Source of the DNA: Limnohabitans sp.
GTDB lineage: Bacteria; Pseudomonadota; Gammaproteobacteria; Burkholderiales; Burkholderiaceae_C
DNA length: 9,429 nucleotides
Direction: 5' to 3'
NCBI GenBank assembly: GCA_024641725.1
Contig: JAHECM010000003.1
Coordinates: forward strand, 1-9,429
Both the position numbers and the translations under genes were made by a program. The notes below the pieces were generated by a model. It saw nothing but the letters and a program-made list of their open reading frames with translations, was not told the origin of the DNA and did not search any database. This document shows, piece by piece, positions 1 to 5,142 of this stretch (within the stretch, counting starts at the first letter, position 1; each line of letters opens with the position of its first letter).

Positions 1-236
1 AACCCAGCTTGGGCTTGGCCCCGCTGATCGTCAAAGAAATTTTCTCCATCATCGAGACCCTGCGGCAAACCGGCGTGACCATTGTGTTGGTCGAGCAAAA
101 CGCCCGCGCTGCACTGGCGGTGGCCGATGAGGGCTATGTGCTGGAGATGGGCGAGATCGGCCTGCACGGCAAAGCCGCCGACCTGGCACAAGACCCGCGT
201 GTGATCGAGACCTACCTCGGTGCCGCCAAAAAGTAA
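1..236 (+). CDS. livF: Branched-chain amino-acid ABC transporter ATP-binding protein, LivF-type (3' end only)
   Basis: This is the C-terminal part of an ABC ATPase; the gene begins before the window, and the reading frame enters at base 3 after two bases of a split codon. The first residues read PSLGLAP, the stretch just after the Walker B aspartate/glutamate (usually DEPSLGLAP in LivF and LivG). The segment VLVEQNARAAL follows, where LivF-type proteins have glutamine at the switch position that is histidine in most ABC ATPases. The tail GYVLEMGEIGLHG...YLGAAKK is the usual LivF ending. By family knowledge it would energise uptake of branched-chain amino acids or related carboxylates, working on the cytoplasmic face with LivG, LivH, LivM and a periplasmic binding protein. 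The next gene starts about 18 nt after the stop, so the two are probably co-transcribed. In this context the substrate could equally be an aromatic or fatty acid, as many 'Liv' systems of Burkholderiales are misnamed. Confidence 0.88.
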   Translation, partial: PSLGLAPLIVKEIFSIIETLRQTGVTIVLVEQNARAALAVADEGYVLEMGEIGLHGKAADLAQDPRVIETYLGAAKK

Positions 237-254
237 CCCCCGATTGCATTGACC

Positions 255-2018
255 ATGAACGCCTACCAACCCCGCACCGACGACATGCAGTTTGTGCTGT
301 CCCGCGTTTTGAACGCGCCCGCCCAACTGCAAGCCCTGCCCGCTTTTGCCGAGGTGGACCCTGAGTTGATGCAGCAAGTGCTGGACGAAGCGGGCAAATT
401 TGTGGGCGAAGTCATCGCCCCGCTCAACCGCGATGGCGACGAGATCGGCGCGCAGTGGCGAGACGGTGCGGTCACCATGCCGCCGGGCTTCAAAGACGCC
501 TACCAATCCTTCTGGCAATCGGGCTGGCCGGCCTTGGCCGCCAGCACCGAAGACGGCGGCCAGGGCCTGCCCAGCGTGCTCGAAGCCATGCTCTACGAAA
601 TGCTGAGTGCCGCGAATCACGGCTGGACCATGGCGCCCGGCTTGCTGCACGGTGCATACGAGTGCATCAAGCACCACGCCAGCGACGAACTCAAGGCGCT
701 GTATCTGGAGAAAGTGGCCACTGGCGAATGGCTGGCCACCATGTGCCTGACCGAGCCGCATGCGGGCTCGGACTTGGGCCTGGCCCGTACCAAGGCCGTG
801 CCCTTGCCCGATGGCCGCTACGCCGTCAGTGGCACCAAAATTTTCATCTCGGGCGGCGAGCATGACCTGAGCGACAACATCGTGCACCTGGTGCTGGCCC
901 GCCTGCCCGACGCGCCGCCCGGCCCCAAAGGCCTGTCGCTGTTCTTGGTGCCCAAGTTCTACCCCGACGGCACGCGCAGCCGCGTGCACTGCGACCGCAT
1001 CGAAGAAAAAATGGGCCTGCACGGCAGCCCCACCTGCGTGATGCGTTTTGACGAAGCGGTGTGCCAGATCGTGGGCGAGCCCGGCAAAGGTTTGAGCGCG
1101 ATGTTCGTGATGATGAATGCCGCCCGCCTGCATGTGGCCTTGCAAGGCATTGGCCTCTTGGACGCCGCTTGGCAAAAGGCCGACGCCTACGCCCAAGAGC
1201 GCCGCCAAATGCGTGCACCGGGCAAAGGCAAGTCGGCAGCAGAGGCTGACTTCATTGCCGAGCACCCCGCCATGCGCCGCATCTTGGACACCCAGCGCGC
1301 CTGGGTGGATGCGGGGCGCGTGCTGGCTTACCGCACTGCGCTCGAACTCGACCTGATCAAACACAGCCCTGACGCCAACACGCAAGCCGCCGCCCAGCGT
1401 TGGTGCGCCCTCGTCACGCCGGTCATGAAGTCGGTGTTCACCCACCAAGCCTTTCATGGCGGCAGCGATTGCCTCCAGGTGTTTGGTGGCCACGGTTATG
1501 TGCGCGAATGGGGCATTGAGCAAATCGTGCGCGACGCCCGCGTGGCCATGATCTACGAAGGCACCAACGAAATCCAAGCCATTGACCTGCTGGTGCGCAA
1601 GGTGCTGACCGACGGTGGCCAGGGCATGAACGCCTTGATGGACACCCTCGGTGCCGATTTGGTGCCAACTGATCCAGCACACACGAAGGCAAACACGCAG
1701 GCACACACGCAAGCCCTCAAGCGAATGCAATCTTTGCGCACTTTGACCGCGCAAATCGTCCACACTGCCCCCCAAGACGCGGCTTTGGCTTTTCGCGTGG
1801 CCGACGATTACCTGCGCGCTGTGGCGCTGGTGCTGATGGACTGGGCCTGGCTGCGCATCGAAGCGGGCTTAAGTGCCGACACCCCCAACGCACTGGCGCG
1901 CTGGACCACCCCGGCACAGGCCTTGCGCCACTGGGTGTTGCCCGAGTTCGACATGCGCTGCGCCATCATCGGGCAGCAGTGCGCGGCTGCAGCAGCTTCA
2001 GCGCTTGTGGCGGCCTGA
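255..2018 (+). CDS. Acyl-CoA dehydrogenase, long (about 587-residue) type with C-terminal extension
   Basis: This is an FAD-dependent flavoenzyme that introduces a 2,3-double bond into an acyl-CoA and passes electrons to ETF. Numbering is from ATG 255. The N-terminal helical domain covers about residues 1-160. The FAD/substrate-loop motif MCLTEPHAGSDL begins at residue 163. The C-terminal helical domain carries FGGHGYVREWGIEQIVRDARVAMIYEGTNEIQ, written here only as key parts: the catalytic base is Glu435 in YEGTNEIQ. A further helical region of roughly 120 residues follows, as in the DmdC/AcdA-like 580-600 residue class that includes 3-methylmercaptopropionyl-CoA dehydrogenases. The true acyl substrate cannot be read from the sequence. 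A TTG at 249 is in frame two codons upstream, but ATG 255 is preferred; neither has a clear Shine-Dalgarno site. It lies between livF and a MarR gene, suggesting uptake and CoA-linked breakdown of an organic acid. A small tandem repeat sits at about residues 476-487. Confidence 0.93.
   Translation: MNAYQPRTDDMQFVLSRVLNAPAQLQALPAFAEVDPELMQQVLDEAGKFVGEVIAPLNRDGDEIGAQWRDGAVTMPPGFKDAYQSFWQSGWPALAASTEDGGQGLPSVLEAMLYEMLSAANHGWTMAPGLLHGAYECIKHHASDELKALYLEKVATGEWLATMCLTEPHAGSDLGLARTKAVPLPDGRYAVSGTKIFISGGEHDLSDNIVHLVLARLPDAPPGPKGLSLFLVPKFYPDGTRSRVHCDRIEEKMGLHGSPTCVMRFDEAVCQIVGEPGKGLSAMFVMMNAARLHVALQGIGLLDAAWQKADAYAQERRQMRAPGKGKSAAEADFIAEHPAMRRILDTQRAWVDAGRVLAYRTALELDLIKHSPDANTQAAAQRWCALVTPVMKSVFTHQAFHGGSDCLQVFGGHGYVREWGIEQIVRDARVAMIYEGTNEIQAIDLLVRKVLTDGGQGMNALMDTLGADLVPTDPAHTKANTQAHTQALKRMQSLRTLTAQIVHTAPQDAALAFRVADDYLRAVALVLMDWAWLRIEAGLSADTPNALARWTTPAQALRHWVLPEFDMRCAIIGQQCAAAAASALVAA
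1680..1715 (+). repeat. Three in-frame 12-nt tandem repeats inside the acyl-CoA dehydrogenase gene
   Basis: Three adjacent 12-base units encode HTKA, NTQA and HTQA (residues about 476-487 from ATG 255). Units differ at only a few bases, sharing the core ACACG(A/C)A(G/A)GC. They lie in the linker between the catalytic core, which ends soon after YEGTNEIQ, and the extra C-terminal helical region, so length changes here should be tolerated. This looks like a local slippage expansion in a flexible linker; no function is implied. Confidence 0.7.
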
Positions 2019-2026
2019 CACGCACC

Positions 2027-2611
2027 ATGGCCCAAAGCAGTTCTTTGCCCAGCAGCGCACGTCAAAGGGCAAACGCCAACGCCCTCAGCGCGGGACGCCC
2101 TTTGCCCCAGAAAAACACGGACAGCAGCACAAAGAAAGCCAAAGTCAAAGTCAAAGCGAACAGCTTGCCGCAGGTCACGGCTGTTGAGCAGGTGGACACC
2201 ACTTACCTGCAAACCTTGTTGGGTTACAACGCGCGGCGCGCGGCGCTGACGATCATTGAGGGTTTTTTGGCGCGCATGGCCGAGTTCGGCCTCAAGCCCG
2301 TGGACTTTTCTGTCATGTCGGTGATCCACCACAACCCGGGCGTGACCTCGCGCCAGTTGTGCTCGGCGCTGAATTTGCTGCCTCCCAATTTGGTGGGGCT
2401 GGTGCAGTCGCTTGAAGCGCGCGGTCTGATCCACCGCCTGCCCCACCCCACGGACGGCCGCGCCACGGGACTGCACCCCACCCCCGACGGCGCAGCCCTG
2501 ATGCAACAAGCCGAACAAGCCGCCACCGACCTGGAAATCGAGCGTTCGGCCCGCCTGAGCGCTGCCCAACGCAAAACGCTGCTGGACTTGCTGCAAAAAA
2601 TCTACCTCTGA
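2027..2611 (+). CDS. MarR-family transcriptional regulator
   Basis: This is a predicted winged-helix repressor, acting as a dimer on nearby operators and released by a small ligand such as an acyl-CoA or aromatic acid (family knowledge). The DNA-binding region runs from about DFSVMSVIHHNPGVTSRQL through LPPNLVGLVQSLEARGLI, the recognition-helix segment, to the wing HPTDGRATGLHPTPDG. The dimerisation helices are at both ends. ATG 2027 lies 8 nt after the dehydrogenase stop, implying translational coupling and a shared transcript, so it may control that operon or its CoA-linked pathway. From this start the protein is 194 residues, longer than the usual 140-160. The first 50-55 residues are Ser/Lys/Arg-rich and look disordered, including a short KAKVKVK run from an AAAGTC repeat at 2141-2158. 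An internal start such as GTG 2192 would give a compact 139-residue MarR. Family call is secure; the start is uncertain. Confidence 0.87.
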   Translation: MAQSSSLPSSARQRANANALSAGRPLPQKNTDSSTKKAKVKVKANSLPQVTAVEQVDTTYLQTLLGYNARRAALTIIEGFLARMAEFGLKPVDFSVMSVIHHNPGVTSRQLCSALNLLPPNLVGLVQSLEARGLIHRLPHPTDGRATGLHPTPDGAALMQQAEQAATDLEIERSARLSAAQRKTLLDLLQKIYL

Positions 2612-2619
2612 GGCTTCGA

Positions 2620-2643
2620 CCGCAGGGGCGCACGCCCCAGCGG
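2620..2643 (+). other. GC-rich hairpin after the MarR gene
   Basis: Arms CCGC (2620-2623) and GGGGC (2625-2629) pair with GCCCC (2634-2638) and GCGG (2640-2643) around a GCAC loop, with one A/A mismatch. It starts 8 nt after the MarR stop. No T-tract follows, so it is not a standard intrinsic terminator. It could stabilise the 3' end of an mRNA, help a Rho-dependent stop, or be an operator-like palindrome upstream of the next gene. Confidence 0.55.
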
Positions 2644-2757
2644 CGGTTGCGGGCGCGACCCGAACAGACATGCACACCCACGCGACAGGCGCTTTCGCTG
2701 GCCTCTGGCAACATGCTGTCCCAACACCAACCCTTCTTGACCCTGCCCACTATGCCC

Positions 2758-2761
2758 GGAG
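2758..2761 (+). promoter_or_regulatory. Ribosome-binding site GGAG that selects the start of the next gene
   Basis: GGAG lies 5 nt before ATG 2767. Other in-frame starts upstream (TTG 2647, ATG 2713, ATG 2752) have no comparable Shine-Dalgarno site. The protein similarity I can recognise begins only a few residues after 2767, so this site favours ATG 2767. Confidence 0.65.
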
Positions 2762-2766
2762 ACACC

Positions 2767-3948
2767 ATGCCCAAGCTGCCCCACTGCTGGCCTGCAGACG
2801 CACAGCAAGCCCTTTTGGTCGGCCGCGTCTGGCAAGTCGGCATCGGCCCCACCGTGGTCGCGGCATCGCCCGACGGCCTGTTTGACCTCAGCTTGCTGGC
2901 GCCCACCAGCAGCGCCTTGCTGGAGTTGCCCGAGGCCGCCGCGCGCGTGCGTGCGCACTTGGGCAGCGGGCAAGCCGCGCGCTTGGCCGAGTCGGCCCAA
3001 ACGGTCATCGACAACAGTGACGAAGCCCACCGCGACACCCGCCAAGCCTGGCTGCTGGCGCCTTGCGACCTGCAAGCCGTCAAGGCCTCCGGCGTGACCT
3101 TTGTGGCCAGCATGCTCGAGCGCGTCATTGAGGAGCAAGCCCGGGGCGACGCCAGCCGCGCCGAAGCCGTGCGCCAAGCCGTGGTCTCCGTGATTGGTGA
3201 GAACCTGCGCAGCGTGCGTCCCGGCTCACCCGAGGCAGCCCAACTCAAAGACGTGCTGCTGGCACAAGGCCTGTGGTCGCAGTACTTGGAAGTCGGCATT
3301 GGCCCGGACGCCGAAATTTTCACCAAAGCGCAGCCCATGAGTGCGGTGGGGCACGGTGCCTGGGTGGGGCTGCACCCGGGCAGCGCCTGGAACAACCCCG
3401 AGCCCGAAATCGTGCTCGCGGCCAACTCGCGCGGCGAAGTGGTCGGAGCCAGCTTGGGCAACGACGTGAACCTGCGCGACTTTGAAGGCCGCAGCGCCCT
3501 GCTGCTGGGCAAGGCCAAGGACAACAACGCCAGTTGCGCCATCGGGCCCTTCATTCGGCTGTTTGATGCGCATTTCGGCATCGACGATGTGCGCCAGTGC
3601 GACCTGGCCATGCAAGTGGACGGGCTGGACTCGTTTGTGATGCAAGGCAGCAGCAGCCTCTCCCAAATCAGCCGCGACCCGCTCAACTTGGTCAGCCAAG
3701 CCATGGGGCCTTACCACCAGTACCCCGACGGCATGATGCTGTTTTTGGGCACCATGTTCGCCCCCACACAAGACCGACACGGCCCGGGCCAGGGCTTCAC
3801 GCATGTGGTGGGCGACACCGTGCGCGTGTCCACCCCCGCGCTGGGCACCTTGTTCAACCGCGTGACCACCAGTGACCAAGCACCCGCTTGGACTTATGGC
3901 GCGGGTGCGCTGATGCGCGATCTGGCACGGCGAGGCCTGCTGGCATAA
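2767..3948 (+). CDS. Fumarylacetoacetase-fold enzyme, XylX-like 2-keto-3-deoxy-sugar-acid dehydratase candidate
   Basis: This 393-residue protein belongs to the fumarylacetoacetate hydrolase (FAH) superfamily. Numbering is from ATG 2767. The divalent-metal ligands expected in the fold are visible: Glu212 and Glu214 in NNPEPEIV and Asp233 in GNDVNLRD. The C-terminal half carries FEGRSALLLGKAKDNNASC, HQYPDGMMLFLGTMFAP and GQGFTHVVGD. From memory these stretches match the XylX-type branch (2-keto-3-deoxy-D-xylonate or -arabinonate dehydratases of oxidative pentose pathways) rather than true fumarylacetoacetases or FAHD1-like decarboxylases. That would make it a cytoplasmic dehydratase giving 2,5-dioxopentanoate (alpha-ketoglutarate semialdehyde). 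No pentose dehydrogenase, lactonase or semialdehyde dehydrogenase gene is present in the window, so the substrate is inferred only. It follows the MarR gene by 155 nt and ends 11 nt before a strong terminator. FAH fold is near certain; the XylX-like function is moderate. Confidence 0.85.
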   Translation: MPKLPHCWPADAQQALLVGRVWQVGIGPTVVAASPDGLFDLSLLAPTSSALLELPEAAARVRAHLGSGQAARLAESAQTVIDNSDEAHRDTRQAWLLAPCDLQAVKASGVTFVASMLERVIEEQARGDASRAEAVRQAVVSVIGENLRSVRPGSPEAAQLKDVLLAQGLWSQYLEVGIGPDAEIFTKAQPMSAVGHGAWVGLHPGSAWNNPEPEIVLAANSRGEVVGASLGNDVNLRDFEGRSALLLGKAKDNNASCAIGPFIRLFDAHFGIDDVRQCDLAMQVDGLDSFVMQGSSSLSQISRDPLNLVSQAMGPYHQYPDGMMLFLGTMFAPTQDRHGPGQGFTHVVGDTVRVSTPALGTLFNRVTTSDQAPAWTYGAGALMRDLARRGLLA

Positions 3949-3949
3949 T
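3922..3949 (+). promoter_or_regulatory. Weak candidate sigma-70 promoter for the FKBP gene
   Basis: CTGGCA (3922-3927, 4/6 to TTGACA), 16 nt spacer, CATAAT (3944-3949, 5/6 to TATAAT), overlapping the stop codon of the preceding gene. It is proposed because the FKBP gene otherwise has a terminator directly upstream and only 26 nt between that terminator and its start codon. A transcript from here would begin near 3956 and carry the terminator hairpin at its 5' end. Chance matches of this quality are common. Confidence 0.25.
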
Positions 3950-3959
3950 TTTGGGTGTT

Positions 3960-3985
3960 CCGGCCGCCGAGTGCGGCCGGTTTTT
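3960..3985 (+). terminator. Rho-independent terminator after the FAH-family gene
   Basis: A perfect 8-bp stem, CCGGCCGC (3960-3967) with GCGGCCGG (3973-3980), closes a 5-nt loop CGAGT and is followed directly by five T residues. It lies 11 nt after the stop codon and ends 26 nt before the FKBP start codon. Confidence 0.88.
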
Positions 3986-4011
3986 CATCCTTACCCCTGC
4001 GAAAGAACGCC

Positions 4012-4365
4012 ATGAACACCACCCCCTCCGGCCTGCAATACGAAGACACCGTTGTCGGCGAAGGCGCTGAAGCGACCCCTGGCCAGAATGTGGTCGTGCA
4101 CTACACCGGCTGGCTCTTCAAAGACGGTGAGCAAGGCGCCAAATTTGACTCCAGCAAGGACCGCCGTGACCCGTTCGTGTTCTCTTTGGGCGCGGGCATG
4201 GTCATCAAGGGCTGGGACGAAGGCGTGGCTGGCATGAAAGTCGGCGGCGCACGCACCCTGATCATTCCACCCGAGTTGGGCTACGGTGCACGGGGCGCGG
4301 GCGGCGTGATCCCGGGCAACGCCACCTTGAAGTTCGACGTGGAACTCTTGGCCCTCGAAAACTGA
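4012..4365 (+). CDS. FKBP-type peptidyl-prolyl cis-trans isomerase, small cytoplasmic single-domain form
   Basis: This 117-residue protein is one FKBP domain with no signal peptide or added chaperone domain. It speeds cis-trans isomerisation of peptide bonds before proline during folding. FKBP pocket residues are recognisable: Tyr31 in VVHYTGW, Phe45-Asp46 in KFDSS, Phe57 in FVFSLG, Val64-Ile65 and Trp68 in VIKGWDEG, Tyr91 in ELGYGARG, Ile100 in VIPGNATL and Phe108. The core spans almost the whole length, about residues 8-115. ATG 4012 is chosen because the family's N-terminus (SGLQYEDTVVGEG) begins just after it; an upstream in-frame GTG at 3955 would translate through the terminator hairpin. 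The Shine-Dalgarno site is weak (GAAAGA region). It is bracketed by terminators on both sides, so it is probably a single-gene unit, though next to grpE-dnaK-dnaJ with a matching folding role. Confidence 0.95.
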   Translation: MNTTPSGLQYEDTVVGEGAEATPGQNVVVHYTGWLFKDGEQGAKFDSSKDRRDPFVFSLGAGMVIKGWDEGVAGMKVGGARTLIIPPELGYGARGAGGVIPGNATLKFDVELLALEN

Positions 4366-4383
4366 GCCCTGCTTTGGCGCTCC

Positions 4384-4408
4384 ACCCGGTCTGCTGGCCG
4401 GGTTTTTT
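4384..4408 (+). terminator. Rho-independent terminator after the FKBP gene
   Basis: Stem ACCCGG (4384-4389) pairs with CCGGGT (4398-4403) around an 8-nt loop. A run of six T residues (4403-4408) overlaps the last stem base. It lies 18 nt after the FKBP stop codon and separates that gene from grpE. Confidence 0.82.
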
Positions 4409-4419
4409 CAAAAACCCCT

Positions 4420-4447
4420 CTTGAAAATACGGATTCAGGCCCGAATT
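4420..4447 (+). promoter_or_regulatory. Sigma-32 (RpoH) heat-shock promoter for grpE
   Basis: A perfect -35 element CTTGAAA (4420-4426) is followed after 13 nt by CCCGAATT (4440-4447), which matches the CCCCATNT consensus at 5 of 7 fixed positions. Spacing falls in the normal sigma-32 range. The start of transcription would be near 4453-4455, giving a leader of about 25 nt before ATG 4479. The -10 element overlaps a palindrome. Confidence 0.75.
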
Positions 4448-4456
4448 ACGGGCCTG
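4436..4456 (+). other. Perfect palindrome overlapping the grpE promoter -10
   Basis: Arms CAGGCCCG (4436-4443) and CGGGCCTG (4449-4456) form a perfect 8-bp inverted repeat around AATTA. A T-rich but interrupted stretch (TTCTTCTGTTTT) follows. It may serve as a second terminator for read-through from the FKBP gene, or as a DNA operator, since it covers the -10 element and the expected start site. Confidence 0.7.
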
Positions 4457-4478
4457 TTCTTCTGTTTTGTCGATTTTT

Positions 4479-5006
4479 ATGTCCGAAAACACCGCTCCCC
4501 AAGACCCCTCTACACCGGTCGATGCACCATCCGCCGAAACCGCAGCACCGGATCTGGCCACGCAACTGGCTGACATCACCGCCAAAAACGCCGAATTGGC
4601 CGATTTGTACCTGCGTGCCCAGGCCGATGTGCAAAATGCACGCCGTCGCGCCGACGACGAAGTGGCCAAAGCCCGCAAATTTGCGCTGGAGTCCTTTGCC
4701 GACAGCCTGCTGCCCGTGCTGGACAGCCTGGAAGCCGGCCTGGCCTTGCCCAACGCCACCATTGAGCAGATTCGCGAGGGCTCCGAGGCCACTTTGCGTC
4801 AACTCAAAAGTGCGCTGGAACGCAACAAAGTGATCGAAATTGCCCCACCTGCGGGCACCAAATTCGACCCCCACCACCACCAAGCCATCAGCGTGGTGCC
4901 TGCCGAGCAAGAAGCCAACACCGTGGTCACGGTGCTGCAAAAAGGCTATTCCATCGCCGAGCGCGTGCTGCGCCCTGCCTTGGTGACGGTGACTGCACCC
5001 AAGTAA
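4479..5006 (+). CDS. grpE: GrpE, nucleotide exchange factor for DnaK
   Basis: GrpE releases ADP from DnaK and so resets the Hsp70 cycle; it works as a cytoplasmic dimer and a thermosensor (family knowledge). The 175-residue protein has an acidic, Pro/Ala/Thr-rich disordered N-terminus (about 1-25). A long helix follows, about 26-90, with the signature DLYLRAQADVQNARRRADDE. Next is the region LPVLDSLEAGL. The C-terminal beta-domain contains FDPHHHQAISVVP and ends in VTVLQKGYSIAERVLRPALVTV, which contacts the DnaK nucleotide-binding domain. ATG 4479 is preferred over the in-frame TTG 4467, as MSEN is a typical start. No Shine-Dalgarno sequence is visible; the leader is U-rich, so initiation may rely on an unstructured leader and ribosomal protein S1. 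It has its own heat-shock promoter and lies 136 nt before dnaK. No hrcA is seen upstream. Confidence 0.97.
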   Translation: MSENTAPQDPSTPVDAPSAETAAPDLATQLADITAKNAELADLYLRAQADVQNARRRADDEVAKARKFALESFADSLLPVLDSLEAGLALPNATIEQIREGSEATLRQLKSALERNKVIEIAPPAGTKFDPHHHQAISVVPAEQEANTVVTVLQKGYSIAERVLRPALVTVTAPK

Positions 5007-5028
5007 GGCGCACAAGGCTTCGCTGACC

Positions 5029-5047
5029 ATGACCCCATCGGTGTCAT
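5029..5047 (+). other. Weak hairpin after grpE
   Basis: ATGACCCC (5029-5036) can pair with GGTGTCAT (5040-5047), with one mismatch and a 3-nt loop, 22 nt after the grpE stop. There is no T-tract, so it is not called a terminator; it may only shape the grpE-dnaK intergenic RNA. Confidence 0.3.
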
Positions 5048-5077
5048 GACTGAAACGAAGTCAAACCAGCGCCTGCA

Positions 5078-5105
5078 CTTGAATTTCTGCACATCCGCAC
5101 CATCT
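5078..5105 (+). promoter_or_regulatory. Sigma-32 (RpoH) heat-shock promoter for dnaK
   Basis: CTTGAAT (5078-5084) matches CTTGAAA at 6 of 7 bases. After 13 nt comes CACCATCT (5098-5105), which matches CCCCATNT at 6 of 7 fixed positions. The spacing is the same as at the grpE promoter. Transcription would begin near 5111, leaving a leader of about 30 nt. A good Shine-Dalgarno site GGAG (5131-5134) lies 8 nt before the dnaK ATG. No CIRCE repeat (TTAGCACTC-N9-GAGTGCTAA) is present. Confidence 0.8.
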
Positions 5106-5142
5106 CTTCATCAGTTTCAAATTTCTTCACGGAGTACACATC

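Noticed and set aside
2408..2440. CTTGAAG inside the MarR gene as a sigma-32 -35 element
   Set aside because: No CCCCATNT-like -10 follows at 11-16 nt, and it lies within a coding region more than 300 nt from the next start codon.
2313..3704. Minus-strand open frame of 463 codons opposite the MarR and FAH-family genes
   Set aside because: Its product is Ser/Arg/Ala-rich with no family resemblance, and the plus-strand genes there are well supported.
3922..3940. Possible sigma-54 promoter (TGGCACG) before the FKBP gene
   Set aside because: The -24-like TGGCACG is good, but no GC doublet occurs at the required distance for the -12 element; it is off by at least one base.
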